A DNA stretch of 64,000 bases, taken from contig NZ_JACCBP010000001.1 in assembly GCF_013408655.1 (NCBI RefSeq), positions 2,232,001 through 2,296,000 of the forward strand, in the 5' to 3' direction. The position numbers were made by a program, and so were the translations under genes. Below, one piece after another: positions 18,334 to 26,988 of this stretch (the first letter of the stretch is position 1; each line of letters starts with the position of its first letter). A model generated the notes under the pieces. The model saw only the letters and a list, made by a program, of their open reading frames with translations, ran no database searches and was not told where the DNA came from. Source of the stretch: Pigmentiphaga litoralis (GTDB taxonomy: Bacteria > Pseudomonadota > Gammaproteobacteria > Burkholderiales > Burkholderiaceae_B).

Positions 18334-19019
18334 CTCCTACCCAAGCGCCCACCCGGCTCGCGCTGTTCGATCTGGACCACACCCTGTTGCCGCTGGACAG
18401 CGACTATCACTGGGCTGATTTCCTGGCCCGCAATGGTCACAATGGCGACCCCGCCACGGCCCGCGCCACCAACGACGCCATCATGCAGCGGTATGACGAA
18501 GGCAAGCTGTCCGCCACCGAGTCGGCCGAGTTCATGCTCGGGATGCTGGCGCGCAACACCCCTTATGACCTGGCGAAGTGGCATGAAACGTTCATGGCCG
18601 AGGTGATTCGTCCGGCGATCACACCGCAGGCGATCGACCTGGTGCGCAGTCACCTTGAAGCCGGCGACCTGTGCGTGGTGGCCACGTCGACCAATTCCTT
18701 CGTGGTCGGCCCCATCGTGCGTGCGTTTGGCATCACACATCTGCTCGCCACCGACCCCGAATATGTGAACGGCCGCTACACTGGACGTTTCGTCGGCACC
18801 GCCTGCTTCCGCGAGGGCAAGGTCACCCGGGTCGACGCCTGGCTGAAGACCCTGGGTCGAGACCTCGCCTCGTTCGACGAGTCGATCTTCTACAGCGATT
18901 CCATGAACGACGTCCCGCTGCTTGAGGTCGTGACCACCCCGGTCGCCACCAACCCCTCGGCCACCCTGCGCGCGCTGGCGCAAGAACGGAACTGGCGCAT
19001 CACGGATTTGTTCGCATGA
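18330..19019 (+). CDS. HAD-IB family hydrolase
   Basis: Haloacid-dehalogenase phosphatase of the SerB/CicA-like IB class, 229 residues. Motif I is FDLDHT (nucleophile Asp14), motif II is ATST, the Lys of motif III is in EGKVTRV and motif IV is YSDSMNDVPLL. The substrate is unknown; relatives dephosphorylate phosphoserine or lipid phosphates. The ATG overlaps the hda stop and its stop overlaps the pcnB start (both ATGA), so the three are translationally coupled. Confidence 0.92.
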   Translation: MTPTQAPTRLALFDLDHTLLPLDSDYHWADFLARNGHNGDPATARATNDAIMQRYDEGKLSATESAEFMLGMLARNTPYDLAKWHETFMAEVIRPAITPQAIDLVRSHLEAGDLCVVATSTNSFVVGPIVRAFGITHLLATDPEYVNGRYTGRFVGTACFREGKVTRVDAWLKTLGRDLASFDESIFYSDSMNDVPLLEVVTTPVATNPSATLRALAQERNWRITDLFA

Positions 19020-20419
19020 TCAGAAAACTCATCAGCAAGCTGTTTTCGCCGCGCGCCGCGCGTCCGATCCTGGGCGTCAAGCGGCACGCCCCCTTGCGTG
19101 TCCCGCAAAGCCAGCACGGCATCGACCGCCGCCTGGTGTCGCGCCACGCCATCAAGGTCTGCGACACGTTGCACGAAGCCGGCTTCGAAGCCTATATCGT
19201 CGGCGGCGCGGTGCGTGACCTGATCGCCGGCGCGCAGCCCAAGGACTTCGACATCGCGACCAACGCGACGCCCGAACAGATCCAGCCGCTGTTTCGCCGC
19301 GCTCGCATCATCGGCCGCCGCTTCAGGCTGGTCCACGTGGTGTTCGGCCAGGAAATCATCGAAACGTCGACCTTCCGCGCGGCCAGCTCCGTGGAACAGA
19401 CCACCGACGAACACGGCCGCATCCTGCGTGACAACGTGTTCGGCACGCTGGAAGAAGATGCCGCGCGGCGCGACTTCACGTTGAACGCGCTGTACTACGA
19501 TCCGGCCACCGAGATCGTCATCGACTACCACAACGGCGTGGCGGATCTGAAGAACCGCACCGTCAGCATCATTGGCGACGCGGCCAAGCGCTATCGCGAA
19601 GACCCGGTCCGCATGCTGCGCGGCATGCGCTTCGCCGCCAAGCTTGAATGCACGATCGCACCGGCCACGCTGGCGCCGATCCGCGAGATGGCGGGCCTGA
19701 TCGAAAACGTGCCGGCATCGCGTCTGTTCGACGAAATGCTGAAGATGCTGACCTGCGGTCATGCCATGAACTGTCTGCGCCAGCTGCAAAAGCAAGGCCT
19801 GCACAAGGGCATGCTGCCGCTGCTGGACGTCGTGCTGGACCAGCCGGGCGGCGAGCGGTTTGTCGAGCTGGCGCTGGAACGCACCGACCAGCGCGTGCGC
19901 GCCGGCAAGTCCGTCAGCCCCAGCTTCCTGTTTGCCGCCTTGCTCTGGCAGCAGGTGCATGTGCGCTGGATGCAGTTCCGCGAACAGGGTGAAGTGCCGA
20001 TGCAGGCACTGGGCCTGGCCGTGGATTCCGTGCTGGATGACCAGACCGAAAAGCTGGCGATCCAGCGGCGCTTCGTGTCCGACATGCGCGAGATCTGGTT
20101 CATGCAGCCGCGCTTCGAACGGCGCCTGGGCAAGACCGCCTGGCGCATGATCGAACAACCGCGCTTTCGCGCCGCGTGTGATTTCCTGCACCTGCGCGCC
20201 GCCGCCGGCGAAGTCGACAGCGACCTGGCGCAGTGGTGGATGGACCTGGCCGACGCCGATGATTCGACCCGCGCGGCCATGCTGGACGACGCCGCCCGCC
20301 AGCCGCGCCCGGCTGGCGAAGCGTCGACCAAGCCGCGCCGCAAGCGCCGCAGCAACAACAAGCCCCGCGCCGAATCGGCCGGCCCGGACTCGGGCGGCGC
20401 CGCACCGGCTGCGGAGTAA
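19016..20419 (+). CDS. pcnB: Poly(A) polymerase I PcnB
   Basis: Adds 3' poly(A) tails that mark RNA for decay. It has 467 residues with an N-terminal nucleotidyltransferase head showing YIVGGAVRDLIAG and the metal pair in KDFDIATNA, the RRDFTLNAL motif, EDPVRMLRGMRFAAKL, and a basic tail of RRKRRSNNK type used for RNA binding. The poly(A)-polymerase-type residues of the head and the tail argue for PcnB rather than CCA-adding enzyme. Coupled to the HAD gene by ATGA. Confidence 0.93.
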   Translation: MIRKLISKLFSPRAARPILGVKRHAPLRVPQSQHGIDRRLVSRHAIKVCDTLHEAGFEAYIVGGAVRDLIAGAQPKDFDIATNATPEQIQPLFRRARIIGRRFRLVHVVFGQEIIETSTFRAASSVEQTTDEHGRILRDNVFGTLEEDAARRDFTLNALYYDPATEIVIDYHNGVADLKNRTVSIIGDAAKRYREDPVRMLRGMRFAAKLECTIAPATLAPIREMAGLIENVPASRLFDEMLKMLTCGHAMNCLRQLQKQGLHKGMLPLLDVVLDQPGGERFVELALERTDQRVRAGKSVSPSFLFAALLWQQVHVRWMQFREQGEVPMQALGLAVDSVLDDQTEKLAIQRRFVSDMREIWFMQPRFERRLGKTAWRMIEQPRFRAACDFLHLRAAAGEVDSDLAQWWMDLADADDSTRAAMLDDAARQPRPAGEASTKPRRKRRSNNKPRAESAGPDSGGAAPAAE

Positions 20420-20428
20420 GGCAAGTCG

Positions 20429-21007
20429 ATGGCTGACGAGGCTGGCCCGGCTGGCCAGGCAGGCCAAGCCAAAACGCCTGGCGACCCCGGCCTGGATGAA
20501 GCGATCGCGGCTGGCGGCCAGCAGACACCCGAGGGTGCGCACATGGCCTGGATAGGCCTTGGGGCGAACCTGGGCGATGCCATCGCCACCTTGCAGGCCG
20601 CCGTGCGGGACCTGACCCAGGCCGACGGCGTGTCGGCGGTGACGGTGTCACGCTTTTTTCGCACCGCACCGATCGACTCCAGCGGGCCGCCGTACATCAA
20701 TGCCGCGGCTCGCGTGATCACCACGCTGTCGCCGCTGGCTTTGCTGGATACCCTGCAACGCATCGAGAACACCCACGGCCGCGAACGTCCCTATCGCAAC
20801 GCGCCCCGCACGCTGGACCTGGACCTGCTGCTGTTCGATGACGTCGTCCTGGACACGCCACGGCTGGTGATCCCGCATCCGCGCATGCATGAACGTGCCT
20901 TCGTCTTGGCCCCCTTAACCGATCTGGATCCGGCCTTGCGTCTGCCGCAAGGCGACGTGGCGAGTTTGCTGCGGCAGTGCGCCGCGCAGGACGTCGAGGC
21001 GATCTGA
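20429..21007 (+). CDS. folK: 2-amino-4-hydroxy-6-hydroxymethyldihydropteridine pyrophosphokinase
   Basis: HPPK, which pyrophosphorylates the pterin before dihydropteroate synthesis in folate biosynthesis. Homology runs from MAWIGLGANLGD to the end, with the signature RNAPRTLDLDLLLF and IPHPRMHERAFVL. From 20429 it has 192 residues with an extra 38-residue Ala/Gly-rich leader. An ATG at 20543 gives 154 residues, the usual family length, so the start is uncertain. It follows pcnB after 9 bases, the conserved pcnB-folK pair. Confidence 0.93.
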   Translation: MADEAGPAGQAGQAKTPGDPGLDEAIAAGGQQTPEGAHMAWIGLGANLGDAIATLQAAVRDLTQADGVSAVTVSRFFRTAPIDSSGPPYINAAARVITTLSPLALLDTLQRIENTHGRERPYRNAPRTLDLDLLLFDDVVLDTPRLVIPHPRMHERAFVLAPLTDLDPALRLPQGDVASLLRQCAAQDVEAI

Positions 21008-21045
21008 TCGCATTGCAGACGGGGCTTGCCGGCCCATGCGGGCGC

Positions 21046-21981
21046 TTACGGCACCGCGTAGGGCGACCCGGACGTGCGCTCCTTGTCCTGCCCTTCTTGA
21101 TATCGCAATGCGTCGATCACCAGCGCCAGCGCCGGCGAGATCTGCCGCCGGTTGGCGTAGTACAGGTGATAGCCCGGAAACACCGGGCACCAATCTTCCA
21201 GCAAGGACACCAGGCGGCCCGTTTCCACGTGCGGCCGCACCAGGTCGTAGGGCACGAAGGCCAGGCCCATGCCGTCCAGCGCCGCCTGCAACATCAGGAA
21301 GGTGTTGTTGAACACGGTCTGCCCGGTCACCCGTACATTCAGTTCCTGGCCGTCTTTTTCAAAGTCCCAGGCATACAGGCCGCCATGGGTTGGCAGCCGC
21401 AAGTTGATGCAGCAGTGGTCGGTCAGGTCTTGCGGCAGGGTGGGATGCGCCCTGCCCTCCAGATAGCCCGGTGACCCGGCTACCGCCATGCGCAGTTCCG
21501 GCGCAATGCGGACTGCGATCATGTCCTTGTCCACCCGGTCGCCCACCCGCACGCCCGCGTCGAAGCGCTCCGCGGCAATGTCGGTAAACGCGTAGTCCAC
21601 ACTGAACTCGATCTGGATGTCGGGGTACTGACGCAGCAGCGGCCGCAAACGCGGCCACAGGAAATTGACGATCGCGTGGTCATGCGCGGTGATGCGTACG
21701 GTACCCGCCGGCTTGTCGCGCAGCGCGCTGAGCGACCCCAGCGCCTGTTCAATGTCATCCAGGCGCGGCACCAGCGTTGCCAGCAGCCGCGCGCCGGCCT
21801 CGGTCGTCGACACGCTGCGGGTGGTGCGCGTCAGCAGGCGCACGCCCAGGCGGGCTTCCAGCGCGAGCATGGCATGGCTAAGCGCGGATCGCGACATGCC
21901 GAGCTGCGCGGCGGCGCGCGTAAAGCTGCGTTCGCGCGCCACCATGACAAAGGCCTGCAGGTCGTTCAGGTTTTCTTTCAT
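21046..21981 (-). CDS. LysR family transcriptional regulator
   Basis: 311 residues with a winged HTH (about 6-63, SFTRAAAQLGMSRSALSHAM) and an effector domain of the CrgA/DmlR-like subgroup that contains VDYAFTDIAAERFDAGVR. The upstream frame is open to 22653, but homology begins at MKENLNDLQAF (21981). It diverges from the cupin gene at 22144, which it probably regulates. Confidence 0.92.
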   Translation of the reverse strand: MKENLNDLQAFVMVARERSFTRAAAQLGMSRSALSHAMLALEARLGVRLLTRTTRSVSTTEAGARLLATLVPRLDDIEQALGSLSALRDKPAGTVRITAHDHAIVNFLWPRLRPLLRQYPDIQIEFSVDYAFTDIAAERFDAGVRVGDRVDKDMIAVRIAPELRMAVAGSPGYLEGRAHPTLPQDLTDHCCINLRLPTHGGLYAWDFEKDGQELNVRVTGQTVFNNTFLMLQAALDGMGLAFVPYDLVRPHVETGRLVSLLEDWCPVFPGYHLYYANRRQISPALALVIDALRYQEGQDKERTSGSPYAVP

Positions 21982-22087
21982 GGCGCGGGCCTTGGGTGAG
22001 GAAAGTGGTGGTGGTTGGTGGTGCAGGGGCATCCTTGCCGGCGGCATTGGTGAATGCCATGCACCAGCGCATGCGGATTTTGCCATC

Positions 22088-22116
22088 TTATCAACCAATG
22101 CCTGCGCACATACAGT
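22088..22116 (+). promoter_or_regulatory. Possible sigma-70 promoter of the cupin operon
   Basis: TTATCA (4/6 match to -35) and TACAGT (4/6 match to -10) are separated by 17 bases and lie 27 bases before the ATG at 22144. An imperfect TGGTG/CACCA inverted repeat at 22048-22066 upstream could bind the divergent LysR protein. Confidence 0.3.
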
Positions 22117-22143
22117 GACTGCATCCCCAAGCAAGGAGCAGTC

Positions 22144-22575
22144 ATGGAACTCAAACGCGCAGGCTCGCAGCCCTCGATGAAGGGGCCGGCCGAGTGGTTC
22201 ACTGGCACCGTCCGCATCGATCCCTTGAACAGTCCGCCCGAGCCGGCTCGCGCGTCGTGCGCCGCAGTCACCTTCGAGCCGGGCGCCCGGTCGGCCTGGC
22301 ACACCCATCCGCTCGGCCAGACGTTGATCGTCACGTCCGGCTGCGGCTGGACGCAATGCGAAGGCGAAGCCACGGTGGAAATCCGCGCGGGCGACGTGAT
22401 CTGGTGCCCGCCCGGGCATCGGCATTGGCATGGCGCATCCCCCACCACCGCCATGACGCATATCGCGATCCAGGAAGCGCTGGACGGCAAGAATGTCGAG
22501 TGGATGGAACAGGTGACCGACGAACAGTATCTGTCCAACCCGCCGCGGAACGCGGACTCGGCAAGGGGAGCCTAA
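22144..22575 (+). CDS. Manganese-cupin hydroxynitrile-lyase-like protein
   Basis: Small single-domain cupin of 143 residues. It matches what I recall of the (R)-selective cupin hydroxynitrile lyase of Granulicella tundricola (GtHNL), including the metal ligands at the same numbers: His53, His55, Gln59 and His94 (in AWHTHPLGQ and RHWHG), with Ala40, Val42 and Gln110 lining the site. Those enzymes cleave or form cyanohydrins in vitro; their natural role is unclear. The start ATG at 22144 has AAGGAG upstream. It is the first gene of a plus-strand trio facing a LysR gene. It could equally be a generic redox or isomerase cupin. Confidence 0.88.
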   Translation: MELKRAGSQPSMKGPAEWFTGTVRIDPLNSPPEPARASCAAVTFEPGARSAWHTHPLGQTLIVTSGCGWTQCEGEATVEIRAGDVIWCPPGHRHWHGASPTTAMTHIAIQEALDGKNVEWMEQVTDEQYLSNPPRNADSARGA

Positions 22576-22577
22576 TC

Positions 22578-23147
22578 GTGCGATTCCCATTGTTAACGAC
22601 GGCCGGCTGGCGACTCGCCGCCTGCACCCTTGCCCTGCCCGCCGCCCTGGCAACCCCCGCGGAAAACGCGCCGGCGGCCCGGACGGGCTCCGCTGCTATC
22701 GGGGGCTCCGGTGCTTCCACTGCCGCCGCCCCGGCAGGGTCCACCGGCCAGACCATCACACGGGCGGGCGCACAGGCGTCCGTTCCGGGTTCCGCCGACT
22801 TCTTTACCGGCCGGTCGCGTTATGACCCGAAGTGGACCGCCAATGCGGACATCAACACCAGCGGCGGCTACGTCACGTTCGAGCCCGGCGCGCGCTCGGC
22901 CTGGCATACGCACCCTGCCGGGCAATATCTGGTCGTGACGGCGGGGGTGGGACGCACCCAGGAGGAAGGCAAGCCCGTGCAGGAAATCCGCGCCGGCGAC
23001 GTCGTCTGGTGCCCGCCGGGCGTCCGGCATTGGCACGGCGCCGCGCCGACGACGGGCATGACCCACATTGCGGTCACCGGCACGCGGGACGGCAAGAATG
23101 TGAACTGGATGGAGAAGGTCAGCGATGCCCAATACCATGGCCATTGA
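22578..23147 (+). CDS. Secreted cupin, paralogue of the upstream hydroxynitrile-lyase-like cupin
   Basis: 189 residues: a Sec-type signal (VRFPLLTTAGWRL then an Ala-rich hydrophobic run), an Ala/Gly/Ser-rich spacer to about residue 60, then a cupin domain that repeats almost every motif of the preceding gene (ADFFTGRSRYDP, AWHTHPAGQ, CPPGVRHWHGAAPTTGMTHIAV, KNVNWMEKVSDAQY). The GTG start at 22578 has AAGGGGAG upstream and lies 2 bases after the first cupin gene. This looks like a tandem duplicate retargeted to the periplasm. Confidence 0.87.
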   Translation: MRFPLLTTAGWRLAACTLALPAALATPAENAPAARTGSAAIGGSGASTAAAPAGSTGQTITRAGAQASVPGSADFFTGRSRYDPKWTANADINTSGGYVTFEPGARSAWHTHPAGQYLVVTAGVGRTQEEGKPVQEIRAGDVVWCPPGVRHWHGAAPTTGMTHIAVTGTRDGKNVNWMEKVSDAQYHGH

Positions 23148-24162
23148 ACGACGCCTGCCCGGCCGGCCCGGCCTGGGCGGGGGCGGCTGGGATGCGACGC
23201 GTGCCCCCTCGATCCGCCCTGCCGCCGCCTGGCGTGACACAAGCACCGACCTTGCGGCGGCAGGGGACACGGAATCTACAGGCAGCAGCTCGCTACGCGC
23301 CCCTGCGATGTGCCCGCCCACCCCCCGCCCCAGCGCTGTCCGCACCGCCGTAAACCGCACCGCCGTAACACGCGCCGCGGTCAGCCTTGGCCTGACCCTG
23401 GCAACGCTGGCCGCCGCCCACGCCACCCAACCGGCGCCACACGCCATGTCCACGCCCGCTACGTCCGCCCCAGCGTCCCACGCCCCCTCCCCCTCCCGCC
23501 CGGCCACCCGTCCCGACCCGTCCGACACGCTGTCCGCCCGCCAGCAGGCCATCGTCCCGATCGGCGCATTTGCCGCGGCCGGCGACATTGCCCGGCTTAA
23601 CGACGCGTTGAACCAGGGGCTGGATGCCGGCCTGACGATCAGCGACGCCAAGGAAATCCTGGTGCAGGTGTATGCCTATGCAGGCTTTCCGCGCAGCCTG
23701 AATGCGTTGGGCGAATTGATGAAGGTGGTCGACGGCCGCCAGAAACGGGGCATCCACGACGCGCCGGGCCACTCGCCGGGTGCGCCGATTCCGACCGGCG
23801 ACGCGTTGCTCGCGGCAGGCACGGCGAACCAGACCTCCCTGGTCGGCCAGCCGGTCAAAGGTCCGCTGTTCGACTTTGCCCCCGCCATCGACCAGTACTT
23901 GAAAACCCATCTGTTCGGCGACATCTTCGCCCGGGACAACCTGGACTGGCAGAGCCGGGAACTGGCGACCGTGGGCATGCTATCCGCCCTGCCAGGCGCG
24001 GAATCGCAATTGCAGTCGCATCTGGCGATCAGCATGAATGTGGGGATCACCGCCGCGCAGCTGACCCAGCTGGCCGGCGTGCTGCAGGACCGGGTGGGTG
24101 ATGACCCGGCGCGACGCACCCGGGAAGCGCTGGACAAGCAATTGGCGGCGAAGGCGAAATAG
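23125..24162 (+). CDS. Carboxymuconolactone decarboxylase family protein, exported
   Basis: Two AhpD/CMD-like helical domains: one around SARQQAIVPIGAFAAAGDIARL, the second around DNLDWQSRELATVGMLSAL. No CxxC peroxidase pair was seen. From 23125 the product has 345 residues; this ATG has GGAGAAGG before it and overlaps the cupin gene. However, a signal-peptide-like stretch (VSLGLTLATLAAAHA) lies near residue 90, and an ATG at 23308 would place it at the N terminus (284 residues), so the start is uncertain. CMD-like and GtHNL-like cupin genes often occur together. Confidence 0.85.
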   Translation: MPNTMAIERRLPGRPGLGGGGWDATRAPSIRPAAAWRDTSTDLAAAGDTESTGSSSLRAPAMCPPTPRPSAVRTAVNRTAVTRAAVSLGLTLATLAAAHATQPAPHAMSTPATSAPASHAPSPSRPATRPDPSDTLSARQQAIVPIGAFAAAGDIARLNDALNQGLDAGLTISDAKEILVQVYAYAGFPRSLNALGELMKVVDGRQKRGIHDAPGHSPGAPIPTGDALLAAGTANQTSLVGQPVKGPLFDFAPAIDQYLKTHLFGDIFARDNLDWQSRELATVGMLSALPGAESQLQSHLAISMNVGITAAQLTQLAGVLQDRVGDDPARRTREALDKQLAAKAK

Positions 24163-24207
24163 CAGCGCGTTGACCAGCCCGGCGGCGCCGCCCGCCACGG
24201 AACAGCG

Positions 24208-24278
24208 CCCTGCGCGCTACACCGTGCGTCGATTGGCCCTGCCGCGCCCGTCGCTCCGCCTCACGCGCTGCGCAACGC
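24208..24278. repeat. Direct repeat copy 1 (71 bp)
   Basis: It matches 24298-24368 at 68 of 71 positions, with a 90-base period. The second copy includes the last codons of the diguanylate cyclase gene, so this is a duplicate of that gene's 3' end and trailer. Confidence 0.85.
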
Positions 24279-24297
24279 GCAGCGCCCACCGGCATCC

Positions 24298-24368
24298 CCC
24301 TGCGCGCTACACCGTGCTTCGATCGGCCCTGCCGCGCCCGTCGCGCCGCCTCACGCGCTGCGCAACGC
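24298..24368. repeat. Direct repeat copy 2 (71 bp), overlaps the end of the diguanylate cyclase gene
   Basis: Second copy of the 71-bp repeat. Positions 24351-24368 encode the final five residues and stop codon of the gene at 24351-25520. Confidence 0.85.
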
Positions 24369-25520
24369 CCACCGCGTGCCGGCATCGACTTTCTCGACCG
24401 CCACGGCGCACCGCCCCTTCCCCAGCGACTTCGCGACATACAGCGCGGCGTCGGCGGCGGCCAGCACCTCTTCCGTCGCGGTGCCATGTTCCGGGATCAG
24501 CGCGATCCCCACGCTGCCGCTGATGGCCACGGGCACGCCATCGCCCAGGTCATAGGGCAAGGACACCGCGGCGATGATGCTGTCGCCAAAGTGCACACTG
24601 CTTTTACGATCGGGGCTGCGCGTCATTACCACGAATTCGTCGCCACCGATCCGGGCGACCACCTCTTCGGGCTTGAGCAGCCCCTTCAGCCGATCCGCCA
24701 CCATCCGCAGCAGGCGGTCACCGGCGGCGTGGCCGCGGCTGTCGTTCACCTGCTTGAAGCCATCCAGATCCAGATAGAAGACAGCATGATGCTCGTGGCT
24801 CGACACGCGGTGCGCCATGACGGCCAGCAGCCCGGCGCGGTTCGATACCCCCGTCAGTTCGTCATGCCGCGCCTGGTAGCTATTCTCGCGTTCCGCCCGC
24901 ATGGTGGACACCAGCATGGAATTGAGCCGGTATGACGCCGTGGTCATGCTGAACAGGTAGAAGGGAATTTGCAGCAGGGTCACCAGGATCAGCGGCTCGC
25001 CCGCGAACAGGGCCGCCAGGCAGCACGGTCCCAGACTCAGAAAAATCATGACGCCGACCAGCCGGGGCGCCGCGAAGTTGCGAAAGCAGATGCCACCCAC
25101 CATGGCGGCCGATGACAGGCAGGCCATGGTGGCGATCACCCAGTCGCCGCTGGTCATGCTCATGAAGACGCCGTACCCGACGCTGAACGCCCAGGCCAGG
25201 GCCAGCACCAGGTAGAAGTCGGTGGGCGTCGGCTTGCCCTGCGCCGCGGCGCGGTGCGCCCGGAGCAAGACCACCAGCCGCGTTCCGCAAATGAGGATTT
25301 CAAGGACCAGCCACCCGACGAACCAGGGCGACGGATGCCGCAGCATGCCGAGCGTCGAGACGATCAACGTGTTGAGCACCCCGCCGGCAAAGATCGGCAA
25401 GGTGCCGAACAGGCTGCCGATCAACGCCACGCGCACGTCGTGCGGGACGTCATGGCCGACGCCCACAAGCCATCGTGTCAATCGCCAGCGTGGGACGCTG
25501 AACGTCAGTTTGCTATCCAT
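24351..25520 (-). CDS. Membrane-anchored diguanylate cyclase (GGDEF)
   Basis: 389 residues: about six membrane helices in the first 200 residues, then a GGDEF domain from about 215 with DELTGVSNRAGL, FYLDLDGFKQVND, the active-site loop RIGGDEFVV and ADAALYVAK. It should make c-di-GMP from two GTP at the inner membrane. The segment before the active site (LKPEEVVAR) lacks the RxxD inhibitory site, so product inhibition there is unlikely. No EAL domain. It stands alone; the input signal of the membrane part is unknown. Confidence 0.93.
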   Translation of the reverse strand: MDSKLTFSVPRWRLTRWLVGVGHDVPHDVRVALIGSLFGTLPIFAGGVLNTLIVSTLGMLRHPSPWFVGWLVLEILICGTRLVVLLRAHRAAAQGKPTPTDFYLVLALAWAFSVGYGVFMSMTSGDWVIATMACLSSAAMVGGICFRNFAAPRLVGVMIFLSLGPCCLAALFAGEPLILVTLLQIPFYLFSMTTASYRLNSMLVSTMRAERENSYQARHDELTGVSNRAGLLAVMAHRVSSHEHHAVFYLDLDGFKQVNDSRGHAAGDRLLRMVADRLKGLLKPEEVVARIGGDEFVVMTRSPDRKSSVHFGDSIIAAVSLPYDLGDGVPVAISGSVGIALIPEHGTATEEVLAAADAALYVAKSLGKGRCAVAVEKVDAGTRWALRSA

Positions 25521-25685
25521 TGCCCTCCCTCGCTTCGTTGCGATCAGACCGCCGGTGACAGGCGCGCCTTTGCGCCGCGAGCAAGTGTAGGCGAGCTTTG
25601 CAACACTTTGACTTACTTTTACGCGATTGTGGGACGACTGGCGTTGCGCGGCAGCGACGAGGGCGTCAAGGAAGGGCGCGCCGGA

Positions 25686-26174
25686 TCAGGACGCGAACAT
25701 CGCTTTCCAGACGGCAAGCTTGTCGTCGAACCGGACCGACGCCGCGGCAGGTGACGACGACGGCAGCTTGAACACCGCATAGCCATGGTCGGCCAAAGGG
25801 TGCCCCAACTTCCACGACAAGGCGCCGTTAAACCCGATCTTCTGCAAGTGCGGCGCAGCCGTTTTCAGGTAGTCAGCCAGCGGATGCAGGCTGGCATCCT
25901 TCACGGCGGCGTCCAGGCTGCCGACGCGGCGGCACTGCGCAATCATGTCCCACAGGCCGATGTCGTGCCGGGCCAGCGTGGCCAGGCGATCGGCATACGG
26001 CATGTCATGCAAGGGTTGGTCGATGCAGGCGCCGACCAGCCGCCAGAACTGGTTGCGCGGATGCGCGTAGTAGCGCGCATGATCGAGAGAGATGACGCCC
26101 GGAAAGCTGCCTAGCAGCAGCAATCGGGTCGTCGAAGGAATGATCGGAGGAAGGCCGCCGGTCAGGGACACCAT
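25686..26174 (-). CDS. DNA-deoxyinosine glycosylase (UDG family 6)
   Basis: Base-excision repair enzyme removing hypoxanthine from DNA. It has 162 residues, with the family signature LLLGSFPGVISLDHARYY followed by AHPRNQFW, and the second active-site loop LPSSSPAAA. The frame opens at 26309, but the ATG at 26174 has AGGA upstream and fits the family length. It follows the spermidine-synthase-like gene after 13 bases, making it the third gene of the htpG transcription unit. Confidence 0.85.
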   Translation of the reverse strand: MVSLTGGLPPIIPSTTRLLLLGSFPGVISLDHARYYAHPRNQFWRLVGACIDQPLHDMPYADRLATLARHDIGLWDMIAQCRRVGSLDAAVKDASLHPLADYLKTAAPHLQKIGFNGALSWKLGHPLADHGYAVFKLPSSSPAAASVRFDDKLAVWKAMFAS

Positions 26175-26187
26175 CACATTCCTGACG

Positions 26188-26988
26188 TCAGCACAGCACC
26201 GGCAACAGGAACCGCGCCCACTTGCGGGCCGGCAAGCCGTACTGCGCTTCGACCACGTCGGCCCGGGCCAGCAGCATTTCGGTCGTGATTTCGAGGGGCG
26301 GCCCGGCAAACGCCACCATCACGCGGTTGCCCGCATCCATCTCGGGCAGCACCACGATGCGGCCTTCAAAGGCCTCATACAGGTTGTCGAGATTGCGCGA
26401 AAAGCTTTCATGCGCCCCGAACAGGTTGACGGTCATCACGCCTGCCTGGTGGCTATGCCCGCTGATCACGCGCCGGCAGGCCTGGTAAAAGGCCACCGAA
26501 TCCCGGACCGGGCCGCGCGCCTCGGCGTCGTACAAGTCCACCATCAGCACCGGGCAGGTGCCCCGGTTGGCGATGTCTTCCACCCAGGCGCCCGCATCGG
26601 CATGCGTGATCCGGAAACGGTCACCTTCCGCCGGCAGGCGAAAGTACGCGCGGCATGCCGCGGTCACTTGCGGGTTCCATTCAACGGCGTGAACCGAGCT
26701 GGGCGTGTGCTTCAGGCAGTACCGCACCAGCGACCCCGCGCCCAGGCCCAGTGTGCCGATCGAATCGGCGCCCACCGGCGGTTCCAGGAACAGCAGCCAG
26801 GCCATCATCTGCCGGGTGTATTCCAGGACCAGGTCCGCCGGCTTCTGCACTTTCATGGCGCCCTGGACCCAGGGCGTGCCGAAGTGAAGGAAGCGCACGC
26901 CGCCTTCTTCCGAAAAGTTCGGGACGTCCAGACGCCCCGGTCGGGCGGCGAGCGTCCGGCTTGCAGCAGGCGCGCGGTCGCGGCTCAA
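26188..26988 (-). CDS. Spermidine synthase-like methyltransferase-fold protein
   Basis: 266 residues with a Rossmann core: [16 protein letters not shown] (nucleotide or decarboxy-SAM loop), [27 protein letters not shown] and LMVDLYDAE. Relatives are annotated spermidine synthase or fused-MFS/spermidine synthase; polyamine activity is unproven because the putrescine-site residues were not checked. A TTG start at 26988 overlaps the htpG stop as TTGA; longer frames to 27093 lie inside htpG and look non-coding. Coupled to htpG upstream and the glycosylase downstream. Confidence 0.8.
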   Translation of the reverse strand: MSRDRAPAASRTLAARPGRLDVPNFSEEGGVRFLHFGTPWVQGAMKVQKPADLVLEYTRQMMAWLLFLEPPVGADSIGTLGLGAGSLVRYCLKHTPSSVHAVEWNPQVTAACRAYFRLPAEGDRFRITHADAGAWVEDIANRGTCPVLMVDLYDAEARGPVRDSVAFYQACRRVISGHSHQAGVMTVNLFGAHESFSRNLDNLYEAFEGRIVVLPEMDAGNRVMVAFAGPPLEITTEMLLARADVVEAQYGLPARKWARFLLPVLC

